The notes beneath the pieces were generated by a model. That model was given only the letters and a program-made list of their open reading frames with translations, did not search any database and had not been told where the DNA came from. Shown piece by piece: positions 25,221 through 35,760 of a stretch of 64,000 nucleotides of DNA. The stretch is from Reichenbachiella agariperforans (GTDB lineage: Bacteria; Bacteroidota; Bacteroidia; Cytophagales; Cyclobacteriaceae). A program made the translations under genes and the position numbers. The DNA is taken from positions 556,282 through 620,281 of the forward strand of contig NZ_FRAA01000002.1 in assembly GCF_900142205.1 (NCBI RefSeq). Direction: 5' to 3'. Position 1 is the stretch's first letter. Each line of letters starts with the position of its first letter.

Positions 25221-27092
25221 ATGCGTCTGCCTTCACTTCTTTACCTCAAGCAAAAAGCCTTTGAGGGGTTTCACAATTTTCCATTTACTATTCTTGCCGC
25301 GATAGCTGGCAGTAGTATCGCCATATACCTCACCGAATACGAACATGATATAGACAACCTATTCCCCTATATCAACGGCCTGCTCATCTTCGCTCTAGCG
25401 ATTCCATTGTTTTTCAGCGTATCGATTATGATTGGTCACCTCCAGTTGGACAGAGTTCTCTCCGCTACGGTTTGGGTGGTATCGAGTATCCTACTATTGA
25501 TCATCTATCTAACCTTGCCCGACAGAGACACGACCCTCAACACCTCGTTGCCCTATATTCGCTATGCGATATTCAATATCATCATTCACCTGCTGGTCTC
25601 CTTCGCTCCCTATCTAGGGCGTAACAGACTCAATAGATTCTGGAACTACAATCAACTCCTATTTGTACGCCTAGTCACCTCTTTGCTATATGCTGGGTTT
25701 TTGTACGTCGGTTTATGTCTTGCTCTCGTAGCACTAGACGTATTATTCGACGTAGACATCCCCTCGATACGCTACTTCGAACTCTATATTTTGGTACAGG
25801 GCGTATTCAACACTTGGTTTTTTGTCTCTGGGATACCCAAAGATCTAAACCACCTAGACAATATAACGGTCTACCCCAGCGGGTTAAAAATATTTACGCA
25901 GTTCGTTCTCATGCCTCTATTGGTACTCTATCTGATGATCTTGTATGTCTATGGATTGAAAATAGTCATCACATGGGACTGGCCAGAAGGAGTAGTCGCC
26001 TACCTCATTATCTGTGTGGCTGTTTTGGGCATATTCAACCTACTACTAATGCATCCCTTTAGCAAAAACACCGCAAACAACTGGATCAGCAAATTCTCCA
26101 AAATCTATTATGTCGCACTGATCCCTTTGGTCGGGCTTCTATTCGTAGCGATCAGTATCCGCATCGGAGACTATGGCGTGACCATCAACCGCTACCTCAT
26201 CGTGCTACTAGGAATCTGGCTATCACTGGTTATTATTTATTTCGTATCTGGACGAGAAAACATCAAGCTAATTCCCATCTCTCTTGCCTGCATACTCATT
26301 CTTTGTTCCTTCGGACCATGGGGCATTTTCTCTTGGAGTCAAAGGAGTCAAGTGCAGCGACTCGAACAATATCTCGTGTCAAACGGCGTGCTACTGGACG
26401 GCAAAATCCAGCGAGAAGTCATCTGGGACTTAGATAGCCTACCCAAATTTTCTTCTCCAAACCTCAACACCAATACCTTACCCGATTCGGTACACAACGA
26501 GGTGCTCTCCATCGTAGAATATCTCGATGACTACCACGGCATGCAAGCGCTCAGACCTTGGTACACGCAAAATATCGACTCCCTCATTCGCCAATCTGAA
26601 TCCAAATCCTCCCGATACAGTCTATACGAAGGAGACACCTACCTCAAAACTGCCGGAATCAAGCCCGTCTATCAGCGATACAGTGACTATACCTACTACG
26701 AATACAGCCGAAACAAAAAAGAGTCTTTTGTCTCCAAAAACTTCGAGCACGCCCTAGCCATTGAATCCAACTTCTTTGACGAAACGAGTATGACAAGAGA
26801 AGTTACTCTAAATGGACGAGCCATCGCAGTAACACTTAACCCACAGTCCAGAGTTCTTCAGGTTACTTTCGACGATGAAACGCTGACTATCCCTCTAAGT
26901 GACAAACTAATCCATCTCGAAGAGACCTACGGCACTAACGAACAAAACCTATCGACTACAGAAATGCAACTCACCTTTCACGGCGAAAAACATGAAGTGA
27001 AACTGATCATCGAACAGCTCCGTATGAACGGACTCCCTGACAAAGTAGATATTAGCTACGTAGATATGCTACTGTTTTTTAGGGATATTTAA
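25221..27092 (+). CDS. DUF4153 multi-pass membrane protein
   Basis: A 623-residue protein. The first 390 residues carry about ten to twelve hydrophobic segments (for example TILAAIAGSSIAIYL, GLLIFALAIPLFFSV, LLLIIYLTLP, YLIVLLGIWLSLVIIYFV), as in DUF4153. The last 230 residues, after SWSQRSQVQRLEQYLVSNG, are soluble and resemble the C-terminal part seen in Bacteroidota versions (DYHGMQALRPWY, DTYLKTAGIKPVYQ). Function unknown; the family is sometimes found beside two-component systems. It sits between the VOC gene and a WG-repeat gene. Confidence 0.78.
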   Translation: MRLPSLLYLKQKAFEGFHNFPFTILAAIAGSSIAIYLTEYEHDIDNLFPYINGLLIFALAIPLFFSVSIMIGHLQLDRVLSATVWVVSSILLLIIYLTLPDRDTTLNTSLPYIRYAIFNIIIHLLVSFAPYLGRNRLNRFWNYNQLLFVRLVTSLLYAGFLYVGLCLALVALDVLFDVDIPSIRYFELYILVQGVFNTWFFVSGIPKDLNHLDNITVYPSGLKIFTQFVLMPLLVLYLMILYVYGLKIVITWDWPEGVVAYLIICVAVLGIFNLLLMHPFSKNTANNWISKFSKIYYVALIPLVGLLFVAISIRIGDYGVTINRYLIVLLGIWLSLVIIYFVSGRENIKLIPISLACILILCSFGPWGIFSWSQRSQVQRLEQYLVSNGVLLDGKIQREVIWDLDSLPKFSSPNLNTNTLPDSVHNEVLSIVEYLDDYHGMQALRPWYTQNIDSLIRQSESKSSRYSLYEGDTYLKTAGIKPVYQRYSDYTYYEYSRNKKESFVSKNFEHALAIESNFFDETSMTREVTLNGRAIAVTLNPQSRVLQVTFDDETLTIPLSDKLIHLEETYGTNEQNLSTTEMQLTFHGEKHEVKLIIEQLRMNGLPDKVDISYVDMLLFFRDI

Positions 27093-27103
27093 ACTTAGCA
27101 GCG

Positions 27104-27130
27104 TTGACTAACAAATTCACCCTAAATTCG
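27104..27130 (+). promoter_or_regulatory. possible promoter of the WG-repeat gene
   Basis: TTGAC at 27104 and TAAATTCG at 27123-27130, with a 16-base spacer, slightly short for the Bacteroidota type. Confidence 0.35.
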
Positions 27131-27152
27131 CATAACTAAATCATAGAGCCAC

Positions 27153-28892
27153 TTGATCTCGAACTCTCATATCATACTGAAGCATGCCAAGCACTACTTA
27201 GGGCTAATGATTCTAAGTCTACTCACTTTGGCTGTATATGCTCAAAATGATAACTATGACGTCCGTGGAGGCATATCAGAAGGACTCATCGCCGTGCGCT
27301 CAGAAGAGAAAGAGCTTTGGGGCTTTGTAGATCGCAATGACAAGTTAGTGATTCGGTGCAAGTTCGATCAAGTCGAGCCCTTTGAGAAAGGACGGTCCAT
27401 TGTACAGTTCAAAGGTTTCTTTGGTGTCATTAATGTTAATGATAGCCTGATCATATCCCCTATATATGACGACCTCAGTTCGTTAGACAATCGCACTTTT
27501 GTTGTCCAACTCCGAGAGTTAGAAGGTGCTATCGATCATCTGGGACGTATTATTATCCCGATCGAGTACAAAAAAGTCATCGCAATAGATGAGCAGCTTA
27601 TAATCGTCAAAAAAGAAGAAAACTGGGCACTCGCAAATGCGCAAGGCGATTTCAAATCTGACTATATCTACAAACAAGTCTACCCTATGCGAGAAGGAAT
27701 GGTCAAAGTCAAACTCGATAGACACTATGGGTTTGTGGATCATAGCGGAAAACTCCTTATCCCAGCAATATATGACAATCTCAAATATTTTTCGGAAGGC
27801 TACTCTCCAGCACAGTCTAACGCACTATGGGGCATGATCAACCGAAAAGGGGAAATTACGATAGACTACCAATACCAAGATATTGACCCTTTTCATCAGG
27901 GGCGAGCCGATGTAAAGCTTGATGGAAAACATGGTTTGATCAACCCAAATGGAGAGCTCATCCTCCCCATAAACTACCAAAGTATAACACCACTAGGAAA
28001 AAATTTGATTATAGCAGAAGATGACCAAGGTCTCCTCCTCTTTGACACAGACGGTACAGCACTATCCTCACAGTACTACGACAAAAAAGAGTCTAATCCA
28101 GACCTCTATGAGATTAAAGATCACAAAATACTGGTCAGTCGTGAAGGTCGTTTCGGCTACCTCCATGATGACGGGAGCAAATTTGTCGAGTGTCAGTATG
28201 AAGATGCCAAGGCATTTGATGGAGGTGTCGCTCAGGTCGGTCTAGGCAAAAAATGGGGTCTTCTGGATCAGTTAGGCAATTTGATTCTAAAAATCGAGTA
28301 TGATCATATCTCCGACTTCAAAGGAGAAACAGCTATTGTAAGTCAAGACAGTCTTCTTGGTCTCATCAACAGATCTGGTAGACTACTCACTCGTGTTCAA
28401 TACCAAGAAATCTCACCGGTGGCAAGCGACCTGTTCATCATCAAACGGGATGAAAAATACGGTATGATGAACCAGTATGGCATCACTACCATCCCAGAAG
28501 AATACAGCTATTTCAACAAAAATCTATACAGTACAGGGTATCTCATCGAAAAAGATGGAAAATGGGGCTACCTAGACAAACAGGGGGCAACTATACTAGA
28601 GACCATATATGATCACTTAGAAGTCTATGACAAAGGCCAAAATGTAATCGTGGAGAAAAATGGAAAAGCAGCACTGATGAATATTGATAAAATCTACAAG
28701 ATTCCATATAACTATGACAGTCTCTCCATCACTCAAGAACGGTATGTTCGCTTGTTCAAAAAAGGTAAAGTGGGACTTGCTACCATCGATGGCATATTAC
28801 TCCTCAAACCAAAATACGAAGACATACGAAATATAGAAAAGAGTAGTGCTGAGGTATTAAAGCGAAACAAATGGTCAACCATTCATTATTGA
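27153..28892 (+). CDS. exported WG-repeat protein
   Basis: A 579-residue protein with a signal peptide (hydrophobic LGLMILSLLTLAVYA, cleavage near AQND). From about residue 50 to the end it is a chain of about eleven WG repeats of 45-50 residues, each with a core like WGFVDRNDKLVIRCKFDQV or YGFVDHSGKLLIPAIYDNL: an aromatic-Gly turn, an Asp/Asn-Gly turn and an Ile-Pro strand. The WG fold is a beta-repeat scaffold of uncertain role, usually in the envelope. The start is TTG 27153; no in-frame ATG gives a signal peptide. It overlaps the 3' end of the convergent histidine kinase gene by 7 bases. Confidence 0.85.
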   Translation: MISNSHIILKHAKHYLGLMILSLLTLAVYAQNDNYDVRGGISEGLIAVRSEEKELWGFVDRNDKLVIRCKFDQVEPFEKGRSIVQFKGFFGVINVNDSLIISPIYDDLSSLDNRTFVVQLRELEGAIDHLGRIIIPIEYKKVIAIDEQLIIVKKEENWALANAQGDFKSDYIYKQVYPMREGMVKVKLDRHYGFVDHSGKLLIPAIYDNLKYFSEGYSPAQSNALWGMINRKGEITIDYQYQDIDPFHQGRADVKLDGKHGLINPNGELILPINYQSITPLGKNLIIAEDDQGLLLFDTDGTALSSQYYDKKESNPDLYEIKDHKILVSREGRFGYLHDDGSKFVECQYEDAKAFDGGVAQVGLGKKWGLLDQLGNLILKIEYDHISDFKGETAIVSQDSLLGLINRSGRLLTRVQYQEISPVASDLFIIKRDEKYGMMNQYGITTIPEEYSYFNKNLYSTGYLIEKDGKWGYLDKQGATILETIYDHLEVYDKGQNVIVEKNGKAALMNIDKIYKIPYNYDSLSITQERYVRLFKKGKVGLATIDGILLLKPKYEDIRNIEKSSAEVLKRNKWSTIHY

Positions 28893-30244
28893 TTTGTTGT
28901 AGTCACATCCGCTGGATCTAATAGAAAGCTGATTACTGTTCCTTCATTCTGCACACTCGATATTTCCATCTTTGATTTATGCGCTAATATCAGTGCTCTA
29001 CATATCTTCAACCCAATCCCAATCCCTTTTTCGTTTCGCGTGCCTAGCTGAGAGGAAAAAGTAGTTCTTAGCTTCTTCATTACTTTTTCGGACATTCCGA
29101 CCCCCTCATCTATGATCGCAATACTGACTTTACCTTCTACAGATTTACTCTCCAAAGTAATCGTGTCACCCGCCGCAGAGAATTTAATAGCATTGCTAAT
29201 CAAATTTCTAAGTACCGTTTTTATCATATCAGGCTGACCAAAGGCATTATCTTCGAAAAGGTTTACCTGAAAACGGATCTCTTTTTCCTCAAAATCGGCA
29301 GCAAACAAGTACTTCAGATCCTCAACAAGACTCGATATATTAAATGCACCTTTCTCGAAATCTGCTCCTTCGGTTTGGCTTTTGATCCAAACCAAAATAT
29401 CATTAATCAAGAAATTAACCGTAGAGACTTGGTTCTCCACTTTATCAATATAATAGAGTGTTTCTTCTTGTGACAGGCTACCGTCCTTGGCCAGCTGAAG
29501 TACTCCTTGTAGGCTTGCCAAGGGAGAACGAACATCATGTGCCAAAATGGCGATGAGGTCCTTGCGCATCACGCTGAGCGAATTGATCCTGAGATAACTC
29601 TCTTTGAGCATTCGTTCATCGACGAGAAGAGATTCTGTTTTGTTGAAATTTAGCCTACTTTGTTGCTCTAAGTGATACTTGGTGACCAGCAACCCTGTAA
29701 TCGTAATCAAATAAATCAAGCAAGTATTAATGATTGAAATAGTGTCAAAATCGAACCAAGTAAACAATGACAATATTAGGCTAATTACAAATACAGGTAC
29801 AATCAATAACATGTGTTTAAGCAAAATCCCTGAAAATATGAATGACCCAAAGACTGCTATCAGAAAAACACTGTTGATCCCCATGCCATTCGTCCCGTTA
29901 AGGTTGAGCATATATAACTGAGAACCTATGGTAAAAAGGCAAAGGAAATTAGCAAGCCAATAAAAATAACGGGTATCCAAAAAACCGGAAAAGCGAAAAA
30001 CCAGTACCGTCAAAACCAGGTACACAGGTAAAATCACAAAGAATTGAAAATAGATAGATATACTATCTCGCTCATTCCCTAATAATAAATCTTTCAACCC
30101 ATACACAAGATTGAATAGAATTAACATGAGCAGGAAATATTTAACAAAATTAGTCTCAGTAGCAATATTCTGCCTCCTGAAACTCTCCTCTACTTCCTCT
30201 TCATAAAACTGAAGGTTTCTCGAATTTAAAAACGAATTTGACAT
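28886..30244 (-). CDS. membrane-bound sensor histidine kinase
   Basis: A 452-residue kinase with six transmembrane segments in the first 200 residues (a 7TM-like sensor with little extracellular sequence). A dimerisation/phospho-acceptor domain follows, with the H box ILAHDVRSPLASLQ, then an ATPase domain with N box LRNLISNAIKFS, G1 DEGVGM and G2 GIGIGLKI. The partner response regulator is not nearby. ATG 30244 is preferred to a TTG at 30274, because a promoter at 30272-30302 would start transcription near 30265. Ends 7 bases into the convergent WG-repeat gene, with no terminator visible between them. Confidence 0.92.
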   Translation of the reverse strand: MSNSFLNSRNLQFYEEEVEESFRRQNIATETNFVKYFLLMLILFNLVYGLKDLLLGNERDSISIYFQFFVILPVYLVLTVLVFRFSGFLDTRYFYWLANFLCLFTIGSQLYMLNLNGTNGMGINSVFLIAVFGSFIFSGILLKHMLLIVPVFVISLILSLFTWFDFDTISIINTCLIYLITITGLLVTKYHLEQQSRLNFNKTESLLVDERMLKESYLRINSLSVMRKDLIAILAHDVRSPLASLQGVLQLAKDGSLSQEETLYYIDKVENQVSTVNFLINDILVWIKSQTEGADFEKGAFNISSLVEDLKYLFAADFEEKEIRFQVNLFEDNAFGQPDMIKTVLRNLISNAIKFSAAGDTITLESKSVEGKVSIAIIDEGVGMSEKVMKKLRTTFSSQLGTRNEKGIGIGLKICRALILAHKSKMEISSVQNEGTVISFLLDPADVTTTNQ

Positions 30245-30271
30245 GCCATAATAATCAAATGCAAAACAGCC

Positions 30272-30302
30272 CAAAACTATGGGTGTCTATTCAGTGCACC
30301 AA
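30272..30302 (-). promoter_or_regulatory. promoter of the histidine kinase gene
   Basis: On the minus strand TTG (30300-30302), 20 bases, TAGTTTTG (30272-30279): full match to the Bacteroidota -7 element. Transcription would begin near 30265, 21 bases before ATG 30244. Confidence 0.6.
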
Positions 30303-30326
30303 TGAGTATAGCTGGCTCATTCTGAA

Positions 30327-30357
30327 AATGATTCTCCAAAACCCTTGGAGAGTCATT
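30327..30357 (-). terminator. probable terminator of otsAB
   Basis: Stem of 7 bp (30333-30339 with 30345-30351) extended by 5 bp across one mismatch (AATGA/TCATT), followed on the minus strand by ATTTTC. It sits 29 bases after the otsAB stop. Confidence 0.5.
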
Positions 30358-30385
30358 GCTGCGTTTTCAGATTTGCAAGGTAAAC

Positions 30386-32575
30386 CTATTCTACAAGTTG
30401 GCGGAGAAGATTACGTACTTTTTCTGGGCCTAATATACTGTACTTAGCTGCTGACTGGTTTCCGCCCACTTTGATCGTATGAGCATTCGCTGGCATAGCC
30501 TTGAAGGTATCCTCATCTGTCCAGTCATCTCCTACAGCCATCACAAAGTCCGCATTGTATCGCTTGATCCAGTTGGCGGCTGCACGACCTTTGTTTACTT
30601 CCGTACTCTTGATCTCCATCACCATGTCTCCTTCGAGAACTTGGAGGTTCTGGTTGGATGCGAGGTATTTGAGGTGGCTCATCAATTCTCGCGTTCTGAG
30701 TTCTCCCAGTCCCGTTTCTACTTTTCGATAATGCCACACCAGCGAGTAGTCTTTCTCTTCGATAAAAGACCCCGGGGTACGGTTGACATAGCTTTCTAGC
30801 ACTTCTTTGATATCTGCTTTCCAGGTATCTGTCAAGTGCGTAATGGTTTCCCAAGAACCACCAGACTTTCTCAGCCATACGCCATGCTCAGCGATCAGGT
30901 CAATTCTCTTGTTGTCAAACCACTTCTGCAGTGTATTCTTATCGCGACCACTGATAATCACAATGTACGTATTTTCCTCCGCTAATAGATCGTTTAGAAT
31001 TTCATAAAGCTCCTCATTAGGCACTGCTGCTTGTGGGTCTGGATGAAAACCTGTTAAGGTTCCATCATAATCCAAGAACAACAAACGCTCACTGGCTTTG
31101 TTAAAATCCTTCTTGATCTCCTTTATGGTTTTTATATCAATATTCTTAGTCTTCTGTGCAAGTTGCTGATTTTTCACATGGTCGAGACGACTCATGAATA
31201 AATCCACCCAGTGATAGATATTGTATCTTTTGAGTGTCTCTTGCATCACTGTCATTCGACTGATCTGCTCCTCCTCACTCATCTCCAGCGCTTCTTTGAT
31301 CGCACTCACCATTTGCGCTTGATTGTTTGGATTGACGAGAAGTGCCTCGGACAACTCCTTTGAGGCTCCTGCCATTTCACTCAAAATCAATACCCCTTTC
31401 TTCTCCAACCTACTTGCAATGAATTCCTTCGCGACTAAGTTCATCCCGTCACGGAGCGGAGAAACAAAACCCACATGCGCCATACGGTAAAACGCTGACA
31501 GGGCATTGAGCGGATAAGATCTGAAAAAGTAATGAACAGGTGTCCAACTGAGTCTACCAAAGCGACCATTGATACGACCTACCAGTAAATCTATTTCCTC
31601 TTTTAACTCTTTGTATTTGCCCACTTGGTATCGGGATGGCACCACGATCATCACTAGTGATACGTTCTCCTGATACTCTGGATGCTGCTCCAAAAACTTC
31701 TCAAAAGCCTTCACCCGTTGTGGGATTCCTTTGGAGTAATCCAACCGGTCGATGGACAACATCATTCGTGGCGAACCGATCGCCGTACGGTACTCTACTT
31801 CCTTTTCGATAGTCTCTGGCTGAGAGGCCACATCATTATACTTATCATAGTCGATACCCATCGGTAGCGCATCAGCCATGATTTGTCTATTGTTATAATT
31901 GATGATTCCGTGATCTGTTCCTATACCAGCTAGACGGTTGACAGATGACAAAAAATGACGGGTATCGTCATAGGTATGGAAACCCAAAAAATCTGCTCCC
32001 AACATCCCCAATAGCAACTCACGTCTAAATGGCAATAGCCTAAATGACTCATAGGATGGAAATGGAATATGAAGGAAAAAACCAATTTTCAAATCTGGCT
32101 TTTGCTTTCTCAATAAGGCCGGTACCAATAGCAACTGATAATCATGAATCCAAATGGTGTCTTTCTCATTGGCCTGCGTCAGTACCGCATCGGCAAACTT
32201 CTGATTGACTTCCTTATAAGACTCCCACGTGCGATCATCGAATACTGAATACTGATTAAAATAATGGAAGTTAGGCCATAGCGTTTCGTTCGAAAAGCCC
32301 TCATAATACAGCTCTAAATCTTGATCTGTCAAAAACACTGGGTACATACTCTGTGATTGCATGATCTCGAGCGTACTCTCTTCTTCCTCTTTACTATATA
32401 ACGTAGCACCTGGCCAGCCAATCCAGAGATTATTGCCGCTCTTGTAGATCGAACCCAGTCCAGTGGCTAGGCCTCCTTCTGTGGGTTGAAAATCCATGCC
32501 TTCGTCGTTTCTGACGACTTTTACGGGCAGGCGGTTAGATACTATTATAGTCTTAGGATCGGGATTTGATGACAT
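30386..32575 (-). CDS. otsAB: trehalose-6-phosphate synthase/phosphatase fusion
   Basis: A 729-residue bifunctional enzyme that makes trehalose from UDP-glucose and glucose 6-phosphate. N-terminal GT20 domain (about 1-470): IIVSNRLPV, GGLATGLGSIY, WIGWPG, IHDYQLLLVP, SIDRLDYSKGIPQR and SPLRDGMNLVAKEF. C-terminal HAD phosphatase (about 490-729): LLFLDYDGTLTGF with the nucleophile Asp, IIISGRDK-like motif and AVGDDWTDEDTF. It provides an osmolyte typical of marine bacteria. ATG 32575 is preferred: the longer frame starts at TTG 32620, which falls inside a -7-like TAATTTTG (32618-32625). Confidence 0.95.
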   Translation of the reverse strand: MSSNPDPKTIIVSNRLPVKVVRNDEGMDFQPTEGGLATGLGSIYKSGNNLWIGWPGATLYSKEEEESTLEIMQSQSMYPVFLTDQDLELYYEGFSNETLWPNFHYFNQYSVFDDRTWESYKEVNQKFADAVLTQANEKDTIWIHDYQLLLVPALLRKQKPDLKIGFFLHIPFPSYESFRLLPFRRELLLGMLGADFLGFHTYDDTRHFLSSVNRLAGIGTDHGIINYNNRQIMADALPMGIDYDKYNDVASQPETIEKEVEYRTAIGSPRMMLSIDRLDYSKGIPQRVKAFEKFLEQHPEYQENVSLVMIVVPSRYQVGKYKELKEEIDLLVGRINGRFGRLSWTPVHYFFRSYPLNALSAFYRMAHVGFVSPLRDGMNLVAKEFIASRLEKKGVLILSEMAGASKELSEALLVNPNNQAQMVSAIKEALEMSEEEQISRMTVMQETLKRYNIYHWVDLFMSRLDHVKNQQLAQKTKNIDIKTIKEIKKDFNKASERLLFLDYDGTLTGFHPDPQAAVPNEELYEILNDLLAEENTYIVIISGRDKNTLQKWFDNKRIDLIAEHGVWLRKSGGSWETITHLTDTWKADIKEVLESYVNRTPGSFIEEKDYSLVWHYRKVETGLGELRTRELMSHLKYLASNQNLQVLEGDMVMEIKSTEVNKGRAAANWIKRYNADFVMAVGDDWTDEDTFKAMPANAHTIKVGGNQSAAKYSILGPEKVRNLLRQLVE

Positions 32576-32798
32576 ATCGGATTGTTTTCTTTGTCTATAG
32601 CTATCGTTTAGCTCTGCCAAAATTAGTGATTAATAGGAAGACGCTTCGGATGAAATTACGACAATAATATGTCTTTTCGCATGTTTGAACATGACTAGTT
32701 CAAATATTATTTGGCATTATCCTATGTATACCGAACACTCAGACGGTATGCCAAAACAAAGTTGAACCACATAAAATAGAGAATAGGAATTGTACCCG

Positions 32799-35612
32799 TT
32801 ATAACTTCTCTCTCAGATAGTCCGCTGTATAGTTATTCTCCAACTTGACCATCTCCTCAGGTGTTCCTTCAAAGCAAATTTGCCCCCCCTTATCTCCACC
32901 ATCAGGACCCAGATCGATGATCCAGTCTGACGATTTGATAATCTCCATATTGTGCTCTATAATGATCGCGGTATTCCCTTGATCCACTAATGCATTGATA
33001 GACTTGAGCAATTTCTCGATATCTTTAAAATGAAGTCCCGTTGTGGGCTCATCGAAGATGAACAGAATTTTTTCCTTTTGGGCGGCCTGACCCCTACCTA
33101 GGAAAGATGCCAGCTTCACGCGCTGCGCTTCTCCTCCACTCAGAGAGTTTGAGCTTTGACCCAGTTTCACATATCCCAGCCCTACATCATTGAGCGGTTT
33201 CAGACGGGATACAATTGCTTTTTGATCCTCAAAAAAGTCCAAGCTTTCCTCGATGCTCATATCTAGAATATCTGAGATATTCTTATCCTTATAGGTGATC
33301 GCCAACACCTCCTCCTTAAATCGCTTGCCCTTGCACTCGTCACAGGTCAGGTGTAGGTCAGCCATGAACTGCATTTCGATTTTTACCTGTCCCTCGCCCT
33401 GACAAGTCTCGCAGCGTCCCCCTTCCACATTGAAGGAAAAGTGTGCGGGCTTCAAGCCACGCTGCTTGGCGAGTGGCAGTTCTGCGAACAACGCACGAAT
33501 GGCGTCATAAGCTTTGACATAAGTCACGGGGTTAGATCTAGAACTACGACCGAGTGGATTTTGGTCTATCATCTCCAATTTTTGGATCATTTTGTAATCT
33601 CCATCTAGACCAGAGAACTTACCCGTTTCTTCTCCCGTCACGCCGAATATCTTTCCTAGTGCAGGGTATAGTATTTTTCGAATCAGAGTCGACTTACCAG
33701 AGCCACTGACTCCTGTCACCACTGTCAATACTTCCAAAGGAATCTTGACATCCAACTCTTGCAGATTATTCTCCCGTGCACCATATAGCGCTATACTATG
33801 TCTCCACGGCCTTCTAAACTTGGGCACTGGGATCTGATCCTTGCCGTTCAAGAAACGTGCGGTCAGAGATTTCTCTTCCTTGTGAATAGCGTCCCAGTCA
33901 CCCTGAAAGACCAACTCCCCTCCATGAATACCTGCCGCAGGTCCTATGTCTATGATTTGATCTGCACGACGCATGACCTCTTCCTCATGTTCTACCACGA
34001 TCACGGTATTCCCCAGATTTCTCAGGGTCGTCAGGACTTTGCCCAGTCTAGCAGTATCTCTCGGGTGTAACCCGATACTCGGTTCGTCGAGAATATACAT
34101 CGACCCGACCAATGCACTCCCTAAAGAAGTCGCCAGCTTGATACGCTGATATTCCCCTCCTGATAATGTAGAAGTAAGGCGGTTTAGCGTCAAGTAGCCC
34201 AAGCCAACTTCCTTCATATATGTCAGGCGATTGGTAATTTCTTTGAGGATACGCTTAGCTACCTCTGCTTGGTATTCGTTTAGCTCGACATTCTGAAAAA
34301 ACGCAAGACTCTCATCGAGCGGCATCAGTACAAGGTTAGAAATAGACTGCCCGCCGATCTTTACATAATTGGCATCTTTACGCAAGCGAGTTCCTTTACA
34401 GTCAGGACATGATGTTTTGCCTCTATATCTGGACAACAAAACCCTGTACTGAATTTTGTGCAACTGAGACTCTATGAATCCAAAGAAGGCATGAATGCCT
34501 TCAAATTTGCCTTTTCCATCCCAAAGCAACTGGATTTGTTCCTCGGTCAGTTCTTTGACAGGTCTATAGATCGGAAAATCAATCTCATGCGCCATGTCTA
34601 GCAGCGGCTTGAGCCATTTCTTCATTGTCTCGCTGCGCCATGGTACAATCGCATGATCAAATACCGATAGATTCTTGTCAGCAATAACTAGGTCAGGATC
34701 TATGCCGAGCACCTTTCCAAACCCTTCACACTTTCGGCAAGCGCCATAAGGATTGTTGAAACTAAATAAATTAACCGATGGCTCCTCAAATACAACTCCG
34801 TCCAACTCGAACTTATCAGAATACCTGACAGTATCCTGGTCTCTAAAATGTACATGACAAGACCCATTACTCTCAAAAAATGCCGTCTGCACAGAGTCCG
34901 AGAGTCGGAAATTGGCATCCTCATCACTAGGGTTCACGCTCAATCGATCGATCAATATCTCCACATCCTTAGCCTTGATTTTCTTCGGATCAATCTCTTC
35001 TATCTGCTGCACTTCCTCCTTCACCAATACTCTAGTAAAGCCCTTGCTCAGCAAAATATTTAACTCCTCCTCCAAACCACGCCCTTCGTGTATAGTCAGT
35101 GGTGCAGCTATCATAAATTTCGTTCCCTCCTCCAGAGCATTGATAGCGTTGACAACAGTAGTCACCGTATCACGCGTCACCACGCGTCCGCTAACAGGCG
35201 AGATCGTCTCACCGATCCGTGCAAAGAGCAACTTGACATAATCATAGATTTCTGTTGTAGTACCGACGGTAGAGCGGGGATTTCGGGTATTCACCTTCTG
35301 CTCTATAGCCACCGCAGGAGAGATTCCTTTGATATAATCCACCTCAGGTTTTTCCATCCTGCCCAAAAACTGACGCGCATAGGAGCTAAGACTCTCCACA
35401 TATTTTCTTTGCCCTTCGGCAAACAAAGTGTCAAATGCCAAAGACGACTTGCCAGAACCCGACAGCCCCGTGATCACCACGAGCTTGTTCCTAGGTATCG
35501 CTACACTCAGATTCTTTAGGTTGTTGACACGAGCACCTTTTACAAGTATAAAATGTTTGGGATCCAGCTGGTCAATGTTATTCTCCGCCATTTGTGATTT
35601 GTTTTTGGCCAT
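32799..35612 (-). CDS. uvrA: excinuclease ABC subunit A
   Basis: Damage-recognition ATPase of nucleotide excision repair. Two ABC modules: Walker [13 protein letters not shown] and signature [12 protein letters not shown] in the first, Walker [12 protein letters not shown] and signature [12 protein letters not shown] in the second. Zinc-finger cysteine pairs are CRKCEGFGK...CPDCKGTRL and CETCQGEGQ...CDECKGKRF. Length of 937 residues is standard. The frame is open upstream to 35753, but that part is basic, hydrophobic and unlike UvrA; ATG 35612 (MAKNKS) follows a purine-rich site and a -7-like TATTTTTG at 35643-35650. An ATG at 35591 is also possible. Divergent from the desaturase gene. Confidence 0.96.
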   Translation of the reverse strand: MAKNKSQMAENNIDQLDPKHFILVKGARVNNLKNLSVAIPRNKLVVITGLSGSGKSSLAFDTLFAEGQRKYVESLSSYARQFLGRMEKPEVDYIKGISPAVAIEQKVNTRNPRSTVGTTTEIYDYVKLLFARIGETISPVSGRVVTRDTVTTVVNAINALEEGTKFMIAAPLTIHEGRGLEEELNILLSKGFTRVLVKEEVQQIEEIDPKKIKAKDVEILIDRLSVNPSDEDANFRLSDSVQTAFFESNGSCHVHFRDQDTVRYSDKFELDGVVFEEPSVNLFSFNNPYGACRKCEGFGKVLGIDPDLVIADKNLSVFDHAIVPWRSETMKKWLKPLLDMAHEIDFPIYRPVKELTEEQIQLLWDGKGKFEGIHAFFGFIESQLHKIQYRVLLSRYRGKTSCPDCKGTRLRKDANYVKIGGQSISNLVLMPLDESLAFFQNVELNEYQAEVAKRILKEITNRLTYMKEVGLGYLTLNRLTSTLSGGEYQRIKLATSLGSALVGSMYILDEPSIGLHPRDTARLGKVLTTLRNLGNTVIVVEHEEEVMRRADQIIDIGPAAGIHGGELVFQGDWDAIHKEEKSLTARFLNGKDQIPVPKFRRPWRHSIALYGARENNLQELDVKIPLEVLTVVTGVSGSGKSTLIRKILYPALGKIFGVTGEETGKFSGLDGDYKMIQKLEMIDQNPLGRSSRSNPVTYVKAYDAIRALFAELPLAKQRGLKPAHFSFNVEGGRCETCQGEGQVKIEMQFMADLHLTCDECKGKRFKEEVLAITYKDKNISDILDMSIEESLDFFEDQKAIVSRLKPLNDVGLGYVKLGQSSNSLSGGEAQRVKLASFLGRGQAAQKEKILFIFDEPTTGLHFKDIEKLLKSINALVDQGNTAIIIEHNMEIIKSSDWIIDLGPDGGDKGGQICFEGTPEEMVKLENNYTADYLREKL

Positions 35613-35760
35613 CCGTCTGAGATGAGATAATTTTGCAAAGCGCAAAAATAGACATACGATTACGATTTTTAGCTGAATGTGAAATAATGAAAAATATTTT
35701 CTGCTTTTTGTCACAAAACAGAATCGAGCTTGTCTTAGAAGTAAATCGAACAAGAAAAAA

